A DNA stretch of 64,000 nucleotides from Dyella japonica DSM 16301 (GTDB taxonomy: Bacteria; Pseudomonadota; Gammaproteobacteria; Xanthomonadales; Rhodanobacteraceae): the NCBI RefSeq assembly GCF_001010355.1, contig NZ_JPLA01000014.1, positions 60,164 through 124,163 on the forward strand, read 5' to 3'. The first letter of the stretch is position 1. Every line of letters starts with the position of its first letter. Position numbers and translations under genes: made by a program. The notes beneath the pieces were generated by a model. The model ran no database searches. It saw only the letters and a program-made list of their open reading frames with translations, and had not been told where the DNA came from. This document shows positions 9,088 to 17,900 of this stretch, one piece after another.

Positions 9088-10317
9088 ATGGATTTCGCCC
9101 CCACCGAACGCACCCGTGCGCTCACCGAACGCCTTCAGGCCTTCATGCGCGAGCATGTGCTCCCCGCCGAGCCGGTCTACATGGCGCAGCTGACGGGTAG
9201 TGCCGACTATCGCCAGTGGCGCCAGCCGCCGGTGATGGAACAGCTCAAGTCGCGCGCCCGCGACGCCGGCCTGTGGAATCTGTTTCTGCCCGAGCTGGAA
9301 GACGGCCCCGGCCTGAGCAATCTGGATTACGCACCGCTGGCCGAAATCATGGGCCACTCGTTCATCGCGCCCGAGGTGTTCAATTGCAATGCGCCCGACA
9401 CGGGCAATATGGAAGTGCTGCATCGTTACGGCTCTGCGCCGCAGCGCGAACAGTGGCTGGAACCGCTGCTGCGCGGCGAGATTCGCTCGGGCTTTGCGAT
9501 GACCGAACCGGATGTGGCTTCTTCGGACGCCACCAATATGCGCGCCACAGCCACCGTCGAAGGCGACGAGATCGTGTTGAACGGTCGCAAGTGGTGGACC
9601 ACCGGCCTTGGCCATCCGCACTGCCGCTTCGTGATCTTCATGGGCCTGAGCGATGCGCAGGCCGAGCCGCATCGCCGCCACAGCATGGTGATCTGCCCGC
9701 TCGATGCGCCGGGTGTCCACATCGAGCGCATGCTGCCGGTGTTCCACGACTACCACGAGCCCAGCGGCCACGGCGAACTGCATTTCAGCAACGTGCGGCT
9801 GCCCGTGACCAACGTGATACTCGGTCCCGGCCGTGGCTTCGAGATTGCGCAGGGACGCCTGGGTCCCGGTCGCGTGCATCACTGCATGCGCGCGCTCGGT
9901 GCCGCCGAACGCGCGCTGTCGCTGCTGTGCCAACGCGCGCAAACACGGGTGGCCTTCGGGCAGCCTCTGATCAAGCTTGGTGGCAACGCGGACATCGTGG
10001 CCAATCTGCGCATGGCCATTGAACAGGCGCGATTGCTCACGCTGAAGACCGCGTGGGTGCTGGACACGCAAGGCAGCAAGGCAGCACTCAGCCTGATCTC
10101 GCAAATCAAGGTGGTGGTGCCGGCGGTGGCGCAGCAGGCCGCCGATGCCGCGATCCAGATCCATGGCGGCGCCGGCCTTACCGACGACTTCCCGCTCGCC
10201 CAACTCTATGCCTATGCACGTGTGTTGCGACTGGCCGACGGTCCCGACGAAGTGCATCGCGCCGTCGTCGCCAAGATCGAAGCCAAGGCTCAACTCGCCG
10301 CAGGAAACCACGCATGA
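9088..10317 (+). CDS. Acyl-CoA dehydrogenase family protein (ACAD11/LvaC-like)
   Basis: A 409-residue flavoprotein of the acyl-CoA dehydrogenase superfamily: N-terminal helical domain, then GFAMTEPDVASSDATNM (FAD and substrate binding), the beta domain with GRKWWTTGLGHP, and a C-terminal helical domain with RVAFGQPL and IQIHGGAGL. Its stop overlaps the next gene, a kinase, as ATGA. In the levulinate pathway of Pseudomonas putida (LvaA/LvaC) and in mammalian ACAD10/11, the same pair acts on 4-hydroxyacyl-CoA: the kinase phosphorylates the hydroxyl and the dehydrogenase-family protein eliminates phosphate. That activity is inferred here from the pairing; an ordinary alpha,beta-dehydrogenase is the alternative. 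Confidence 0.92.
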   Translation: MDFAPTERTRALTERLQAFMREHVLPAEPVYMAQLTGSADYRQWRQPPVMEQLKSRARDAGLWNLFLPELEDGPGLSNLDYAPLAEIMGHSFIAPEVFNCNAPDTGNMEVLHRYGSAPQREQWLEPLLRGEIRSGFAMTEPDVASSDATNMRATATVEGDEIVLNGRKWWTTGLGHPHCRFVIFMGLSDAQAEPHRRHSMVICPLDAPGVHIERMLPVFHDYHEPSGHGELHFSNVRLPVTNVILGPGRGFEIAQGRLGPGRVHHCMRALGAAERALSLLCQRAQTRVAFGQPLIKLGGNADIVANLRMAIEQARLLTLKTAWVLDTQGSKAALSLISQIKVVVPAVAQQAADAAIQIHGGAGLTDDFPLAQLYAYARVLRLADGPDEVHRAVVAKIEAKAQLAAGNHA

Positions 10318-11381
10318 CCGCCACTCCGGATCAGGCGCGCGCCGTGCGCGAGGAAGACGCCTTCGATATCGCTCGCGTCGATGCATTTCTCAAGCAACAC
10401 ATCGATGGCCTGGCTGGAAGCCCGACCGTCAAACAATTTCCGGGCGGCGCCTCCAATCTCACTTACTTGTTGAGCTATCCCGATCGCGAACTCGTGCTGC
10501 GTCGTCCACCGCGCGGCGCCAAGGCGAAATCCGCGCACGACATGCTGCGCGAGGCGCGCGTGATGGGCGCGCTCAAGGCCAGCTATCCGTATGTGCCGGC
10601 GATCCTCGCGCGCTGCGACGACGACAGCGTGATCGGCCAGGACTTCTACGTGATGGAGCGGCTGAGCGGAACGATACTTCGCCGCGACCTGCACGCCGGA
10701 CTCGGTCTCGATAGCGACGGCGTACGCGCGCTATGCCTGGGCTTTGTCGATCGCCTGATCGAACTGCATCAAGTGGATGCCACCCAGCCCGGGTTGAAGG
10801 AACTGGGCAAGGGCGAGGGTTATATCGCGCGCCAACTCACCGGCTGGAGCGAACGCTGGCGCCAGGCAGCCACGGAAGGTTCCGATCCGTGCGAAGACGT
10901 GATCGCCTGGCTCGATGCGCAGCAACCCGCGCATGACAACGCGAGCTGCGTGATCCACAACGATTTCCGCTTCGACAATGTCGTACTCGCCATCGACGAC
11001 CCATTGGCCATCATCGGCGTACTGGATTGGGAGCTGGCCACCATCGGCGATCCGCTGATGGACCTGGGCAGCTCGCTCGCCTATTGGGTGCAGGCTGACG
11101 ACGATGCGGTCTTCCAGTCATTCCGCCGCCAGCCCACCCACGAAGCGGGCATGCTCACGCGGCGCGAAGTGGTCGCCTACTACGGCGAACGCACGGGGCT
11201 TGATGTCGCAGGCTGGCGTTTTTACGAGGTTTTCGGCCTGTTCCGGCTGATGGTGATCATCCAGCAGATCTACCGGCGCTATGCGCTGGGGCAGACCACC
11301 AACCCGCAATTCGCGGGCTTCGGCGATGCGGCGCGCTATATGGGCATGCGCTGCCGCCGCATCATGGCGGCAAAGGCCTGA
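10314..11381 (+). CDS. Aminoglycoside-phosphotransferase-like kinase (ACAD10/11 N-domain, LvaA-like)
   Basis: A 355-residue kinase of the APH/choline-kinase fold. Visible are the nucleotide loop (FPGGASNLTYLL), LVLRRPPRG with the ATP-binding region, the catalytic loop CVIHNDFRFDNVV (Brenner-type HxDxxxxN) and the metal-binding GVLDWELATIGDPLMDLGS. The translational start overlaps the dehydrogenase stop by 4 bp, implying coupling and matched amounts. The subfamily is the one fused to acyl-CoA dehydrogenase in ACAD10/11 and related to LvaA, which phosphorylates 4-hydroxyvaleryl-CoA. Antibiotic resistance is unlikely given the operon. Confidence 0.9.
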   Translation: MTATPDQARAVREEDAFDIARVDAFLKQHIDGLAGSPTVKQFPGGASNLTYLLSYPDRELVLRRPPRGAKAKSAHDMLREARVMGALKASYPYVPAILARCDDDSVIGQDFYVMERLSGTILRRDLHAGLGLDSDGVRALCLGFVDRLIELHQVDATQPGLKELGKGEGYIARQLTGWSERWRQAATEGSDPCEDVIAWLDAQQPAHDNASCVIHNDFRFDNVVLAIDDPLAIIGVLDWELATIGDPLMDLGSSLAYWVQADDDAVFQSFRRQPTHEAGMLTRREVVAYYGERTGLDVAGWRFYEVFGLFRLMVIIQQIYRRYALGQTTNPQFAGFGDAARYMGMRCRRIMAAKA

Positions 11382-11384
11382 CGC

Positions 11385-12074
11385 ATGCGCGAGCTGCTGC
11401 TGATCCGGCACGGGCAGGCGAGCTTCCATGCGGAGGACTACGACCAACTGTCCGCGCTGGGCGAGCGCCAATCGTTGCTGTTGGGCGAATGGATGGCCGA
11501 ATGCAGCGCCATGCCGGAGCTGGTGGCGATGGGGCCGCGTGTCCGTCATCGCGGCACCGCGCTGCCCTGCCTGCATGCGGCGGGCGTCAACGTGTCGCCC
11601 ATCACCGTGCCCGGCCTGGATGAAGTCGACCACCTGGAATTGCTTGCGCGTCTTCGGCCCGAGCTGGCAGAGGCCGGCGCACTGCGCGCGGCGATGAAAC
11701 AGCAAGCCGATCCCTATCGCGCGTTTCAACAGCTGTTCGTCGAAGCACTCCAGCGCTGGACCAGCGGGGAGCATGATGCCGACTACAGGCGCAGCTGGCA
11801 GGCATTTCGGGGCGATGTGCTGGACGCGCTCGATCAACTGATCCAGTCGCCCGCCAACACGATTTGGGCGTTTACTTCAGGCGGTCCCATCGCCGTAATA
11901 ACGAGTGCTCTGCTCCAAGCCCCGGAGACGAAGACTTTCGATCTCAGCTGGTCTCTCGTGAACACCGGGGTGACGAAGCTTCGATTAGGCTCGCGCGGCG
12001 CTCAGCTGGTCACCTACAACACCTGGCCGCATCTGGAGCGCTCGCGTGACCCATCGCTGGTGACGCTGCGATGA
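11385..12074 (+). CDS. Histidine phosphatase superfamily protein, atypical active site
   Basis: A 229-residue protein of the phosphoglycerate-mutase-like histidine phosphatase superfamily, beginning 4 bp after the kinase gene. The nucleophile motif LIRHGQASF is intact and VRHRGTA supplies the usual phosphate-binding Arg region. The C-terminal motif that normally reads SHGG reads FTSGGPIAV here, so the second phosphate-binding His is not at its usual place. Some subfamilies share this feature, so it need not be inactive. In this operon it could act on a phosphorylated acyl intermediate or simply on CoA-ester by-products; neither is shown. Confidence 0.85.
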   Translation: MRELLLIRHGQASFHAEDYDQLSALGERQSLLLGEWMAECSAMPELVAMGPRVRHRGTALPCLHAAGVNVSPITVPGLDEVDHLELLARLRPELAEAGALRAAMKQQADPYRAFQQLFVEALQRWTSGEHDADYRRSWQAFRGDVLDALDQLIQSPANTIWAFTSGGPIAVITSALLQAPETKTFDLSWSLVNTGVTKLRLGSRGAQLVTYNTWPHLERSRDPSLVTLR

Positions 12075-12153
12075 AACCATGCGTCCATCCGGCAAAGACC
12101 GATAAACCACACCGCACGACTCGGACTGGCACCCTCTCAGGAACGATCACTCC

Positions 12154-12924
12154 ATGACCACACCCAACACGTTCGACCTCACCGGCAAGATCGCCATCGT
12201 CACCGGCGCCAGCCGCGGCATCGGCGCCGAGATTGCCAAGCTGCTCGCCGCCCATGGCGCGCACGTCATCGTTTCCAGCCGCAAACAGGCGGATTGCCAG
12301 GTCGTGGTGGACGAGATCGTGGGCCTGGGCGGCAAGGCCGAAGCGATTGCCTGCCATATCGGTGAGATGGAGCAGATCGATGCGCTCTATGCGCAGGTCG
12401 AGAAGACCCATGGTCACCTGCACATCCTGGTCAACAACGCGGCGACCAATCCGTACTTCGGACACATCCTCGACACCGATCCGTCGGTATTCCAGAAAAC
12501 CGTCGATGTGAATATCCGCGGCTATTTCTACATGTCCACGCACGGTGCGCGCCTGATGGCCAGGAACGGCGGCGGCTCCATCATCAACGTGGCCTCGGTG
12601 AACGGCGTGGTGCCGGGCTTCCAGCAGGGCATCTATTCAATTACCAAGGCGGCCGTCATTTCCATGACCAAGGCCTTCGCGGTGGAATGCGCGGAACAGG
12701 GCGTGCGTTGCAACGCCTTGCTGCCCGGCCTCACCGATACCAAGTTTGCCTCGGTGCTGGTCAATACGCCCGCCATCCTCAAGCAGGCGCTCGCCCATGT
12801 GCCGATGCGACGCGTGGCGCAGCCGTCGGAGATGGCCGGGGCGGCGCTGTATCTGGCCTCCGATGCCGCGTCCTATACAACGGGCAGCGTGCTCAATGTC
12901 GATGGCGGCTATCTCTGCGTCTGA
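12154..12924 (+). CDS. SDR-family NAD(P)-dependent oxidoreductase (first of two)
   Basis: A 256-residue classical short-chain dehydrogenase. Cofactor motif TGASRGIG, the NNAA motif (VNNAATNP), catalytic Ser (NVASVNG) and the YSITK Tyr-Lys pair are all present, followed by LNVDGGYL. It probably oxidises or reduces a hydroxyacyl or keto intermediate of the operon's catabolic pathway. It lies 79 bp after the phosphatase and 14 bp before a second SDR gene. Substrate cannot be read from the sequence. Confidence 0.93.
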   Translation: MTTPNTFDLTGKIAIVTGASRGIGAEIAKLLAAHGAHVIVSSRKQADCQVVVDEIVGLGGKAEAIACHIGEMEQIDALYAQVEKTHGHLHILVNNAATNPYFGHILDTDPSVFQKTVDVNIRGYFYMSTHGARLMARNGGGSIINVASVNGVVPGFQQGIYSITKAAVISMTKAFAVECAEQGVRCNALLPGLTDTKFASVLVNTPAILKQALAHVPMRRVAQPSEMAGAALYLASDAASYTTGSVLNVDGGYLCV

Positions 12925-12938
12925 GCCAAGGAAACCTC

Positions 12939-13727
12939 ATGAGCCAACTACAGAGTCAACGCGTCGCAGGCAAGCGCGCCTTCGTGACAGGGGCGGCCGG
13001 CGGCCTGGGCAGCGCCATCGCGCGCATGCTGGCGCGGCACGGCGCCAAGGTTTTCGTGACCGACGTGAACGCCGCTGCCGCCGCTGCGCTCGCCGATGAG
13101 ATCAATCGCGAGGTCGACAAGATCGTCGCCTGGTCCAGCGCGCAGGATGTCAGCGATGAAGCCGCCTGGAAGGGCACGCTTGCGCAGGCTGCGGATCGGA
13201 TGGGCGGCGTCTCCGTGCTGGTCAACAACGCCGGCGTCGGCTCGCTCGGCGGCGTGGAGAACATCGAGCTGAAGGAATGGCGCCGCGTGATGGGCATCAA
13301 CCTGGAAGGCGTCATGCTCGGCTGCAAACACGCGATGGCGCATCTGCGCGACGCGCAACCGGCCTCGATCATCAATATTTCCTCGCTGGCCGCCTACAAG
13401 ACCGATCCGAACTTCACGGCGTACAACACCTCCAAGGCCGCGGTGGCTGCACTGAGCAAATCCGTCGCGGTGGATTGCGCGCACCAGAAGATCGACGTGC
13501 GCTGCAATTCCGTCCACCCGGCCTTCATCCGCACCGGCATCGTCGAGGCGCTCTTCAGCAGCATGGGCGAGGCCGAAGCCACGCGCCGGCTGGCGCGCGT
13601 CAACCCGATGAATCGCCTGGGCGAACCCGATGACGTCGCCTATGCGGTGCTTTATCTAGCCTCCGACGAAAGCCGCTTCGTCACCGCCGCCGAACTGATG
13701 GTCGATGGCGGCGCTCGCGCCGTCTGA
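12939..13727 (+). CDS. SDR-family NAD(P)-dependent oxidoreductase (second of two)
   Basis: A 262-residue classical SDR: TGAAGGLGSAIA for the cofactor, VNNAGVGSLGG, catalytic Ser in NISSLAAYK, and YNTSKAAV as the Tyr-Lys motif (the spacing YxxxK is kept). It ends with the common ELMVDGGARAV. AAGGAAACC precedes the ATG at 12939, which fixes the start. It is 13 bp before the MDR gene. Having two SDRs in tandem suggests oxidation of two different hydroxyls or stereoisomers; that is inference. Confidence 0.93.
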   Translation: MSQLQSQRVAGKRAFVTGAAGGLGSAIARMLARHGAKVFVTDVNAAAAAALADEINREVDKIVAWSSAQDVSDEAAWKGTLAQAADRMGGVSVLVNNAGVGSLGGVENIELKEWRRVMGINLEGVMLGCKHAMAHLRDAQPASIINISSLAAYKTDPNFTAYNTSKAAVAALSKSVAVDCAHQKIDVRCNSVHPAFIRTGIVEALFSSMGEAEATRRLARVNPMNRLGEPDDVAYAVLYLASDESRFVTAAELMVDGGARAV

Positions 13728-13740
13728 CCAGGAGACCACC

Positions 13741-14757
13741 ATGAGCTTCAAGAATCGCCAGCTGCTGTTGAAGACCCGCCCCGAAGGTCTGGTCAGTCTC
13801 GACCATTTCGACCTGCACGTAGCCACCACGGCGGAGCTGACCGACGGTCAGGCCTTGGTGAAGGTGTTGTATCTGTCCATGGATCCCACCAACCGCGTGT
13901 GGATGAGCGACGTGCCGCAATACATGCCGCCGGTCGCCATAGGCGAGGTGATGCGCGGCCTCGGCATCGGCCGCGTGGTGGCATCGAAGTCCGCGAACTA
14001 TGCGGTGGGCGATCTCGTGCAGGGCCTGGTGGGCTGGCAGGACTACGCCCTGCTCGATGAAAACAAGATGGGCTACTGGGTGAAGCTGCCTCCCAAGCCG
14101 CCCGTCGCGCTGCCTACCCTGCTCGGCGCCTGCGGCTTCAGCGGTATCACCGCCTATTACGGCCTGGACGAAATCGCGCCCGTGCAGGCAGGCGAAACGC
14201 TGGTGGTTTCCGCCGCTGCCGGTTCGGTGGGCTCCATCGCCGGACAGATCGGCAAGCTGCGCGGCGCACGTGTGATCGGCATCGCCGGCGGTGCGGAGAA
14301 GTGCCGACACCTGGTGGAAGACCTCGGCTTCGATGTCGCCGTCGACTACAAGGCGGACGACTTCAAGCAGAAGCTGGCCGCGGCCACGCCCGATGGCGTG
14401 CACGTCAACTTCGAAAACGTCGGTGGCCCGGTGATGCGCGCGGTGTTGTCGCGCATGGTCAACGGCGGGCGCGTGGCGCTGTGCGGACTGATCGCCAACT
14501 ACGCCGGCGGTGCGCGCGCGCAGGACGATTACAGCGTGATCATCGTCAAGCGGCTCACCGTGCGCGGCTTCCTTGCCTTCGATTACAAGGATCAGGCGCG
14601 TGCGGTGCGGGACCTGGTCGGCTGGGTGGTCAGCGGCAAGATCAAGGCCGGTGAAACGGTGGCTGATGGGTTGGAGAACGCGCCGTTGGTGCTCAATCGG
14701 CTGTTCGATGGCAGCCATACGGGCAAGTTGGTTTTGAAGGTGAGTGACGACGACTGA
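13741..14757 (+). CDS. NADP-dependent medium-chain oxidoreductase (CurA/YncB-like)
   Basis: A 338-residue zinc-free MDR protein of the leukotriene-B4 dehydrogenase/CurA group, which reduces enones and alkenals with NADPH. Evidence is the N-terminal LSMDPTNRVWM, the nucleotide motif VVSAAAGSVGSIAGQIGKL, GGAEKC, and FENVGGPVMRAV. It has no cysteine ligands for a structural zinc. GGAGACC lies just upstream of the ATG at 13741. It is the last gene of the operon and is followed by a repeat pair and a terminator facing the opposite strand. Confidence 0.92.
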   Translation: MSFKNRQLLLKTRPEGLVSLDHFDLHVATTAELTDGQALVKVLYLSMDPTNRVWMSDVPQYMPPVAIGEVMRGLGIGRVVASKSANYAVGDLVQGLVGWQDYALLDENKMGYWVKLPPKPPVALPTLLGACGFSGITAYYGLDEIAPVQAGETLVVSAAAGSVGSIAGQIGKLRGARVIGIAGGAEKCRHLVEDLGFDVAVDYKADDFKQKLAAATPDGVHVNFENVGGPVMRAVLSRMVNGGRVALCGLIANYAGGARAQDDYSVIIVKRLTVRGFLAFDYKDQARAVRDLVGWVVSGKIKAGETVADGLENAPLVLNRLFDGSHTGKLVLKVSDDD

Positions 14758-14767
14758 GGTGGCGTGG

Positions 14768-14851
14768 GTCGCGCACAGGGTGCGCTCCTACAAGTTCGCG
14801 GTAATGCACGGGGCGCGACGAACTACTGTGGGAGGGCACCCTGTGCCCGAC
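14768..14851. repeat. Inverted pair of 25-bp intergenic repeat units (degenerate copy)
   Basis: Left unit 14768-14792 begins GTCGCGCACAGGGTGCG and right unit 14827-14851 begins TGTGGGAGGGCACCC; they are near-complementary with a few mismatches and a 34-nt spacer. The same unit occurs as perfect inverted pairs at 23700-23766 and 63842-63923. It lies between the MDR gene and the terminator of the convergent 1379-residue protein gene. It resembles REP/BIME-type elements in placement and structure. Confidence 0.85.
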
Positions 14852-14870
14852 CGCCACCTGCACAAAAACA

Positions 14871-14898
14871 AAGCGCCCCGGCTCTCACCGGGGCGCTT
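14871..14898 (-). terminator. Rho-independent terminator of the 1379-residue protein gene
   Basis: An 11-bp stem (AAGCGCCCCGG with its complement) and 6-nt loop lie 5 bp beyond the stop of the minus-strand gene. Read on the minus strand it is followed by TTTGTTTTTG, a good U tract. Downstream on the plus strand there is only CTCCGTT, so termination is mainly for the minus strand. Confidence 0.85.
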
Positions 14899-14903
14899 CT
14901 CCG

Positions 14904-17900
14904 TTACGCCGTTGCCTCCGGCACCGGCGGCGGCTCCGCCAGCTTGGGTTTGCGCGCCCGCCAGTAACCGCCCTTGCTCCACGCCTCAAAACCCCAGCGC
15001 AGCCACCCGATCAGCGCATTGGCCAACCACAGCGCCCACAACAGCATGGCGATCTTGTAGACCCACAGCGACACGCTGAGCACGCCGCCCTGCGGCAACA
15101 CGTTGTCGGTCTGATCGGCGAACCAGTTGAGCTGCCACGCAGTGGAATCGTTGCCGCTCACATGCATGTCGGGCAGACCGAGCAGACCTTTGGGCACGGC
15201 GGAGATCAGCACGGCAATGGCCACCAGCGTGACGATGCCCAGTGCCATCTGCGCCAGATTGAAACTTGCGCGATAGCGCTCTGACGGTACATGACGCGCC
15301 CGCAGTCCCAGCAGGATCAACCACGCGACCACCACGGCGTACGCACCCCACGCGAAGGCCGAGAAGCCCAGCCCCAACAGCAGCCATTGATGAAAGCGCA
15401 GCGGCGTCGGCGCGTAGCGGGCCAGCAGCCAGGCCGCCAGCAGCAGCACGATGAGCTGCGACCAGTACAGCACGGCGGGTCCCATGCGCGGCCCCCAGGT
15501 CCACAGCACCCAGCGGCTTTCAGGGAGCGTGTGATGCAGCTGGATATTGGCTGCCGGCGCGTTCAGCTCGAACGGCGGCGTGCGCGTACCGAACGCCACA
15601 CCTTGCGGCTCACGCAGGCGCAGCGTGTAGACATGCGTGCCGGGCAGCAGCGGCAGGCTGAGCTTGTCCTCACGTATCGCCAGACTCAGGGAGATGGCGT
15701 CGCGCCGGGCTTCCAGCAACTCGGCGCCCTTGGGCAAGCCGATGGCGTGCTCGCCTCCGCGCGTGCTGCGCGCCGTGAGCGTGAGCAGGGTTTCCGTGCT
15801 GCGTTCACCTGCGCGGCTCTCCACGTCCACCCGATCGAATGCCAGGCTGTCGCCGGCGATGGCCTTGGGCTGCGTCACCGTCACGTGCAGGCTCTCGCCA
15901 GGCAGCGGCTGGAAGCGCAGGCCGTCATCGTCCTGGCTGGACGGCACGCCCTTGGCATCCAGATGCCACATGGGCGAGGACTGCAACACCCACGTTTCCG
16001 CGCGCTCACCCAGTCCGGGTGCCGTCAAGGCCAGCGCGTCGGTGCGATCCAGGCGGCTCGTCCAGCTCTTGCTGTCTTCGCTGGCGTTGAAGGTGACCCC
16101 GATGCGGCCGTCCTGCACGCGCGCGTCGTCGCCCAGCGGATGCTCGCCGGGAAGCAGCGGCAATTCCAGGCTGAAACCGCCTTCGCTTGGGGCGATGCGT
16201 TGCACGATGTTGCGTACCGTCCATTCGCTGCCGAGCATCAGCGTGCGCGTCACCCGGACATACGGCGGGAAGGCCTGTGTCACGGCAGCGGGTGTGCCGC
16301 CGTCTTCCGTCACACGCACGCGATTGAAGGTGAGGCTATCGCCGAGCAGGCGCCCGTCGGCCACGCCATCGGGTTTCCAGCCGCTGCCGTTGAATACGAT
16401 GTGCTGCGGGCGCAGCGGGAAATGCAGCGTCGCGACGTCGGCCGATGATGCGCTGTAACGCAGCGCCACGTGGTGCACGCCACGCTCCAGCCTGACCAGC
16501 ACGTCATCGTCGTTGCGCGTCAACGCAGCGTCGCGGTTGTCGACTGCCACGCTCTGCAACATCAACACGGGGCCACCCAGTGGCAACGGCACGGCAACCT
16601 CGGTGCCGGCGTGCACTTCCATGTCCACCACCAGCTGATCGCCATTCGCCTGGAACGCGGCCTGCGCCACGGCCACGCAATCGGGCGCGCACTTGGGCGC
16701 CTCGGTGAGGCGGTCGCGCAAATGCGCCAGCATGCCGTCGGTCGGCGTGACCTGCGCATGGGCGCCATGCGGCCACAGGGCAAGCATCAGCAACGCCGTC
16801 GCGCCACCGCGTATGCGCAGGCCGCGCCACTGTCCCTGTATCGTGGGCCAGAGGCGCGAGGCCAGCCTGGCCAGCAGCATGATCAGCAAGGCCAGCATCG
16901 CCACGCGCAGCAAGCGAACCAGCCATGCGGGCGCAATGACCAGCCGGGTGGTCTGATCGGCGGTGACCGGGCCCGACCAGGCGAGGCGATAGTCGTTGCC
17001 GACATCCCAATCAGGCGTACCGCGACCGGCCTGGATGATGCTGCGGGCATCCGACTCCTGCCCGACATTGATCAGCGAACCGGTGACGGTGATCGACTCC
17101 AGTGCGACGGGAGCCTTGGCTTTCTGCACGATCTTTGGTGGCGCCATGCCAGGGTGCCCGCCCATGATGTCCGCGGGCGCCGGCGCGATCATCGCTGGCG
17201 CGGCTTCCTCCGACATCGCTACCGGTGCACCCGGTGGCGGTGGCGGTGGCGGCGCGGGTTGAGCGTTGTATTGCGCCTGTTCCACCATGTCGACCCGTGC
17301 CTGCACCCGGCGGCTCACTTCCGACTGGACGCCGCTTTGCACGCGCCCTTCTTCCAGCTGTGGGTGCAGTGCATATGACATTTGCGCGGCCGCAAATGGC
17401 AGCGTCCACAACACCCCGATCACCAGCAGCGCGATCGCGCCGACGCGTGACGCCCACCGCAACTTGCCGTCGGGCAACGCACGCATCAGCAGCGCCAGGG
17501 CAAATGCCAGTGCCAGCGTCCAGCGCGGCGCGCCGGCTTCGTGTTGTGCCAGAGCAAGAAAGCCCAGCGCAACGAACGCCCACGGCCACCCCAGCAGGCG
17601 ACCCGCGAGCAGCGCAATCAGCGCCACCACGAACAGGTCGAGCAGGCTCCATTGCGCTACCCAGGAGTCGGGCGAATGATCGGCGCCCGAGGCACCGATC
17701 AGGCGATAGCCATAAGGCAAGTGCAAGGTGGCCTCGATGTTCTCCAGCGGCAGCAACCAGCCGCCCGCTGGCGCGCTGCCGCGTTCGGGCAGCCGCAGCC
17801 CAGCCGTCAGGTTGAGTCGCGCGTCGCGAAGTTCGACGCCGCTGCGGCCGTTGCCGCCATCGGTCACCAGCAAGGGGCGTTCCGGTTGCGAGGCGTTCTG

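Noticed and set aside
10314..11381. Aminoglycoside resistance gene
   Set aside because: The fold is APH-like, but the coupling to an acyl-CoA dehydrogenase and the ACAD10/11-type motifs indicate a catabolic kinase.
17088..17118. A TonB-dependent receptor gene suggested by ESITVTGSLI
   Set aside because: The motif lies in the middle of the 1379-residue protein; no plug or beta-barrel follows, only membrane helices and a soluble domain.
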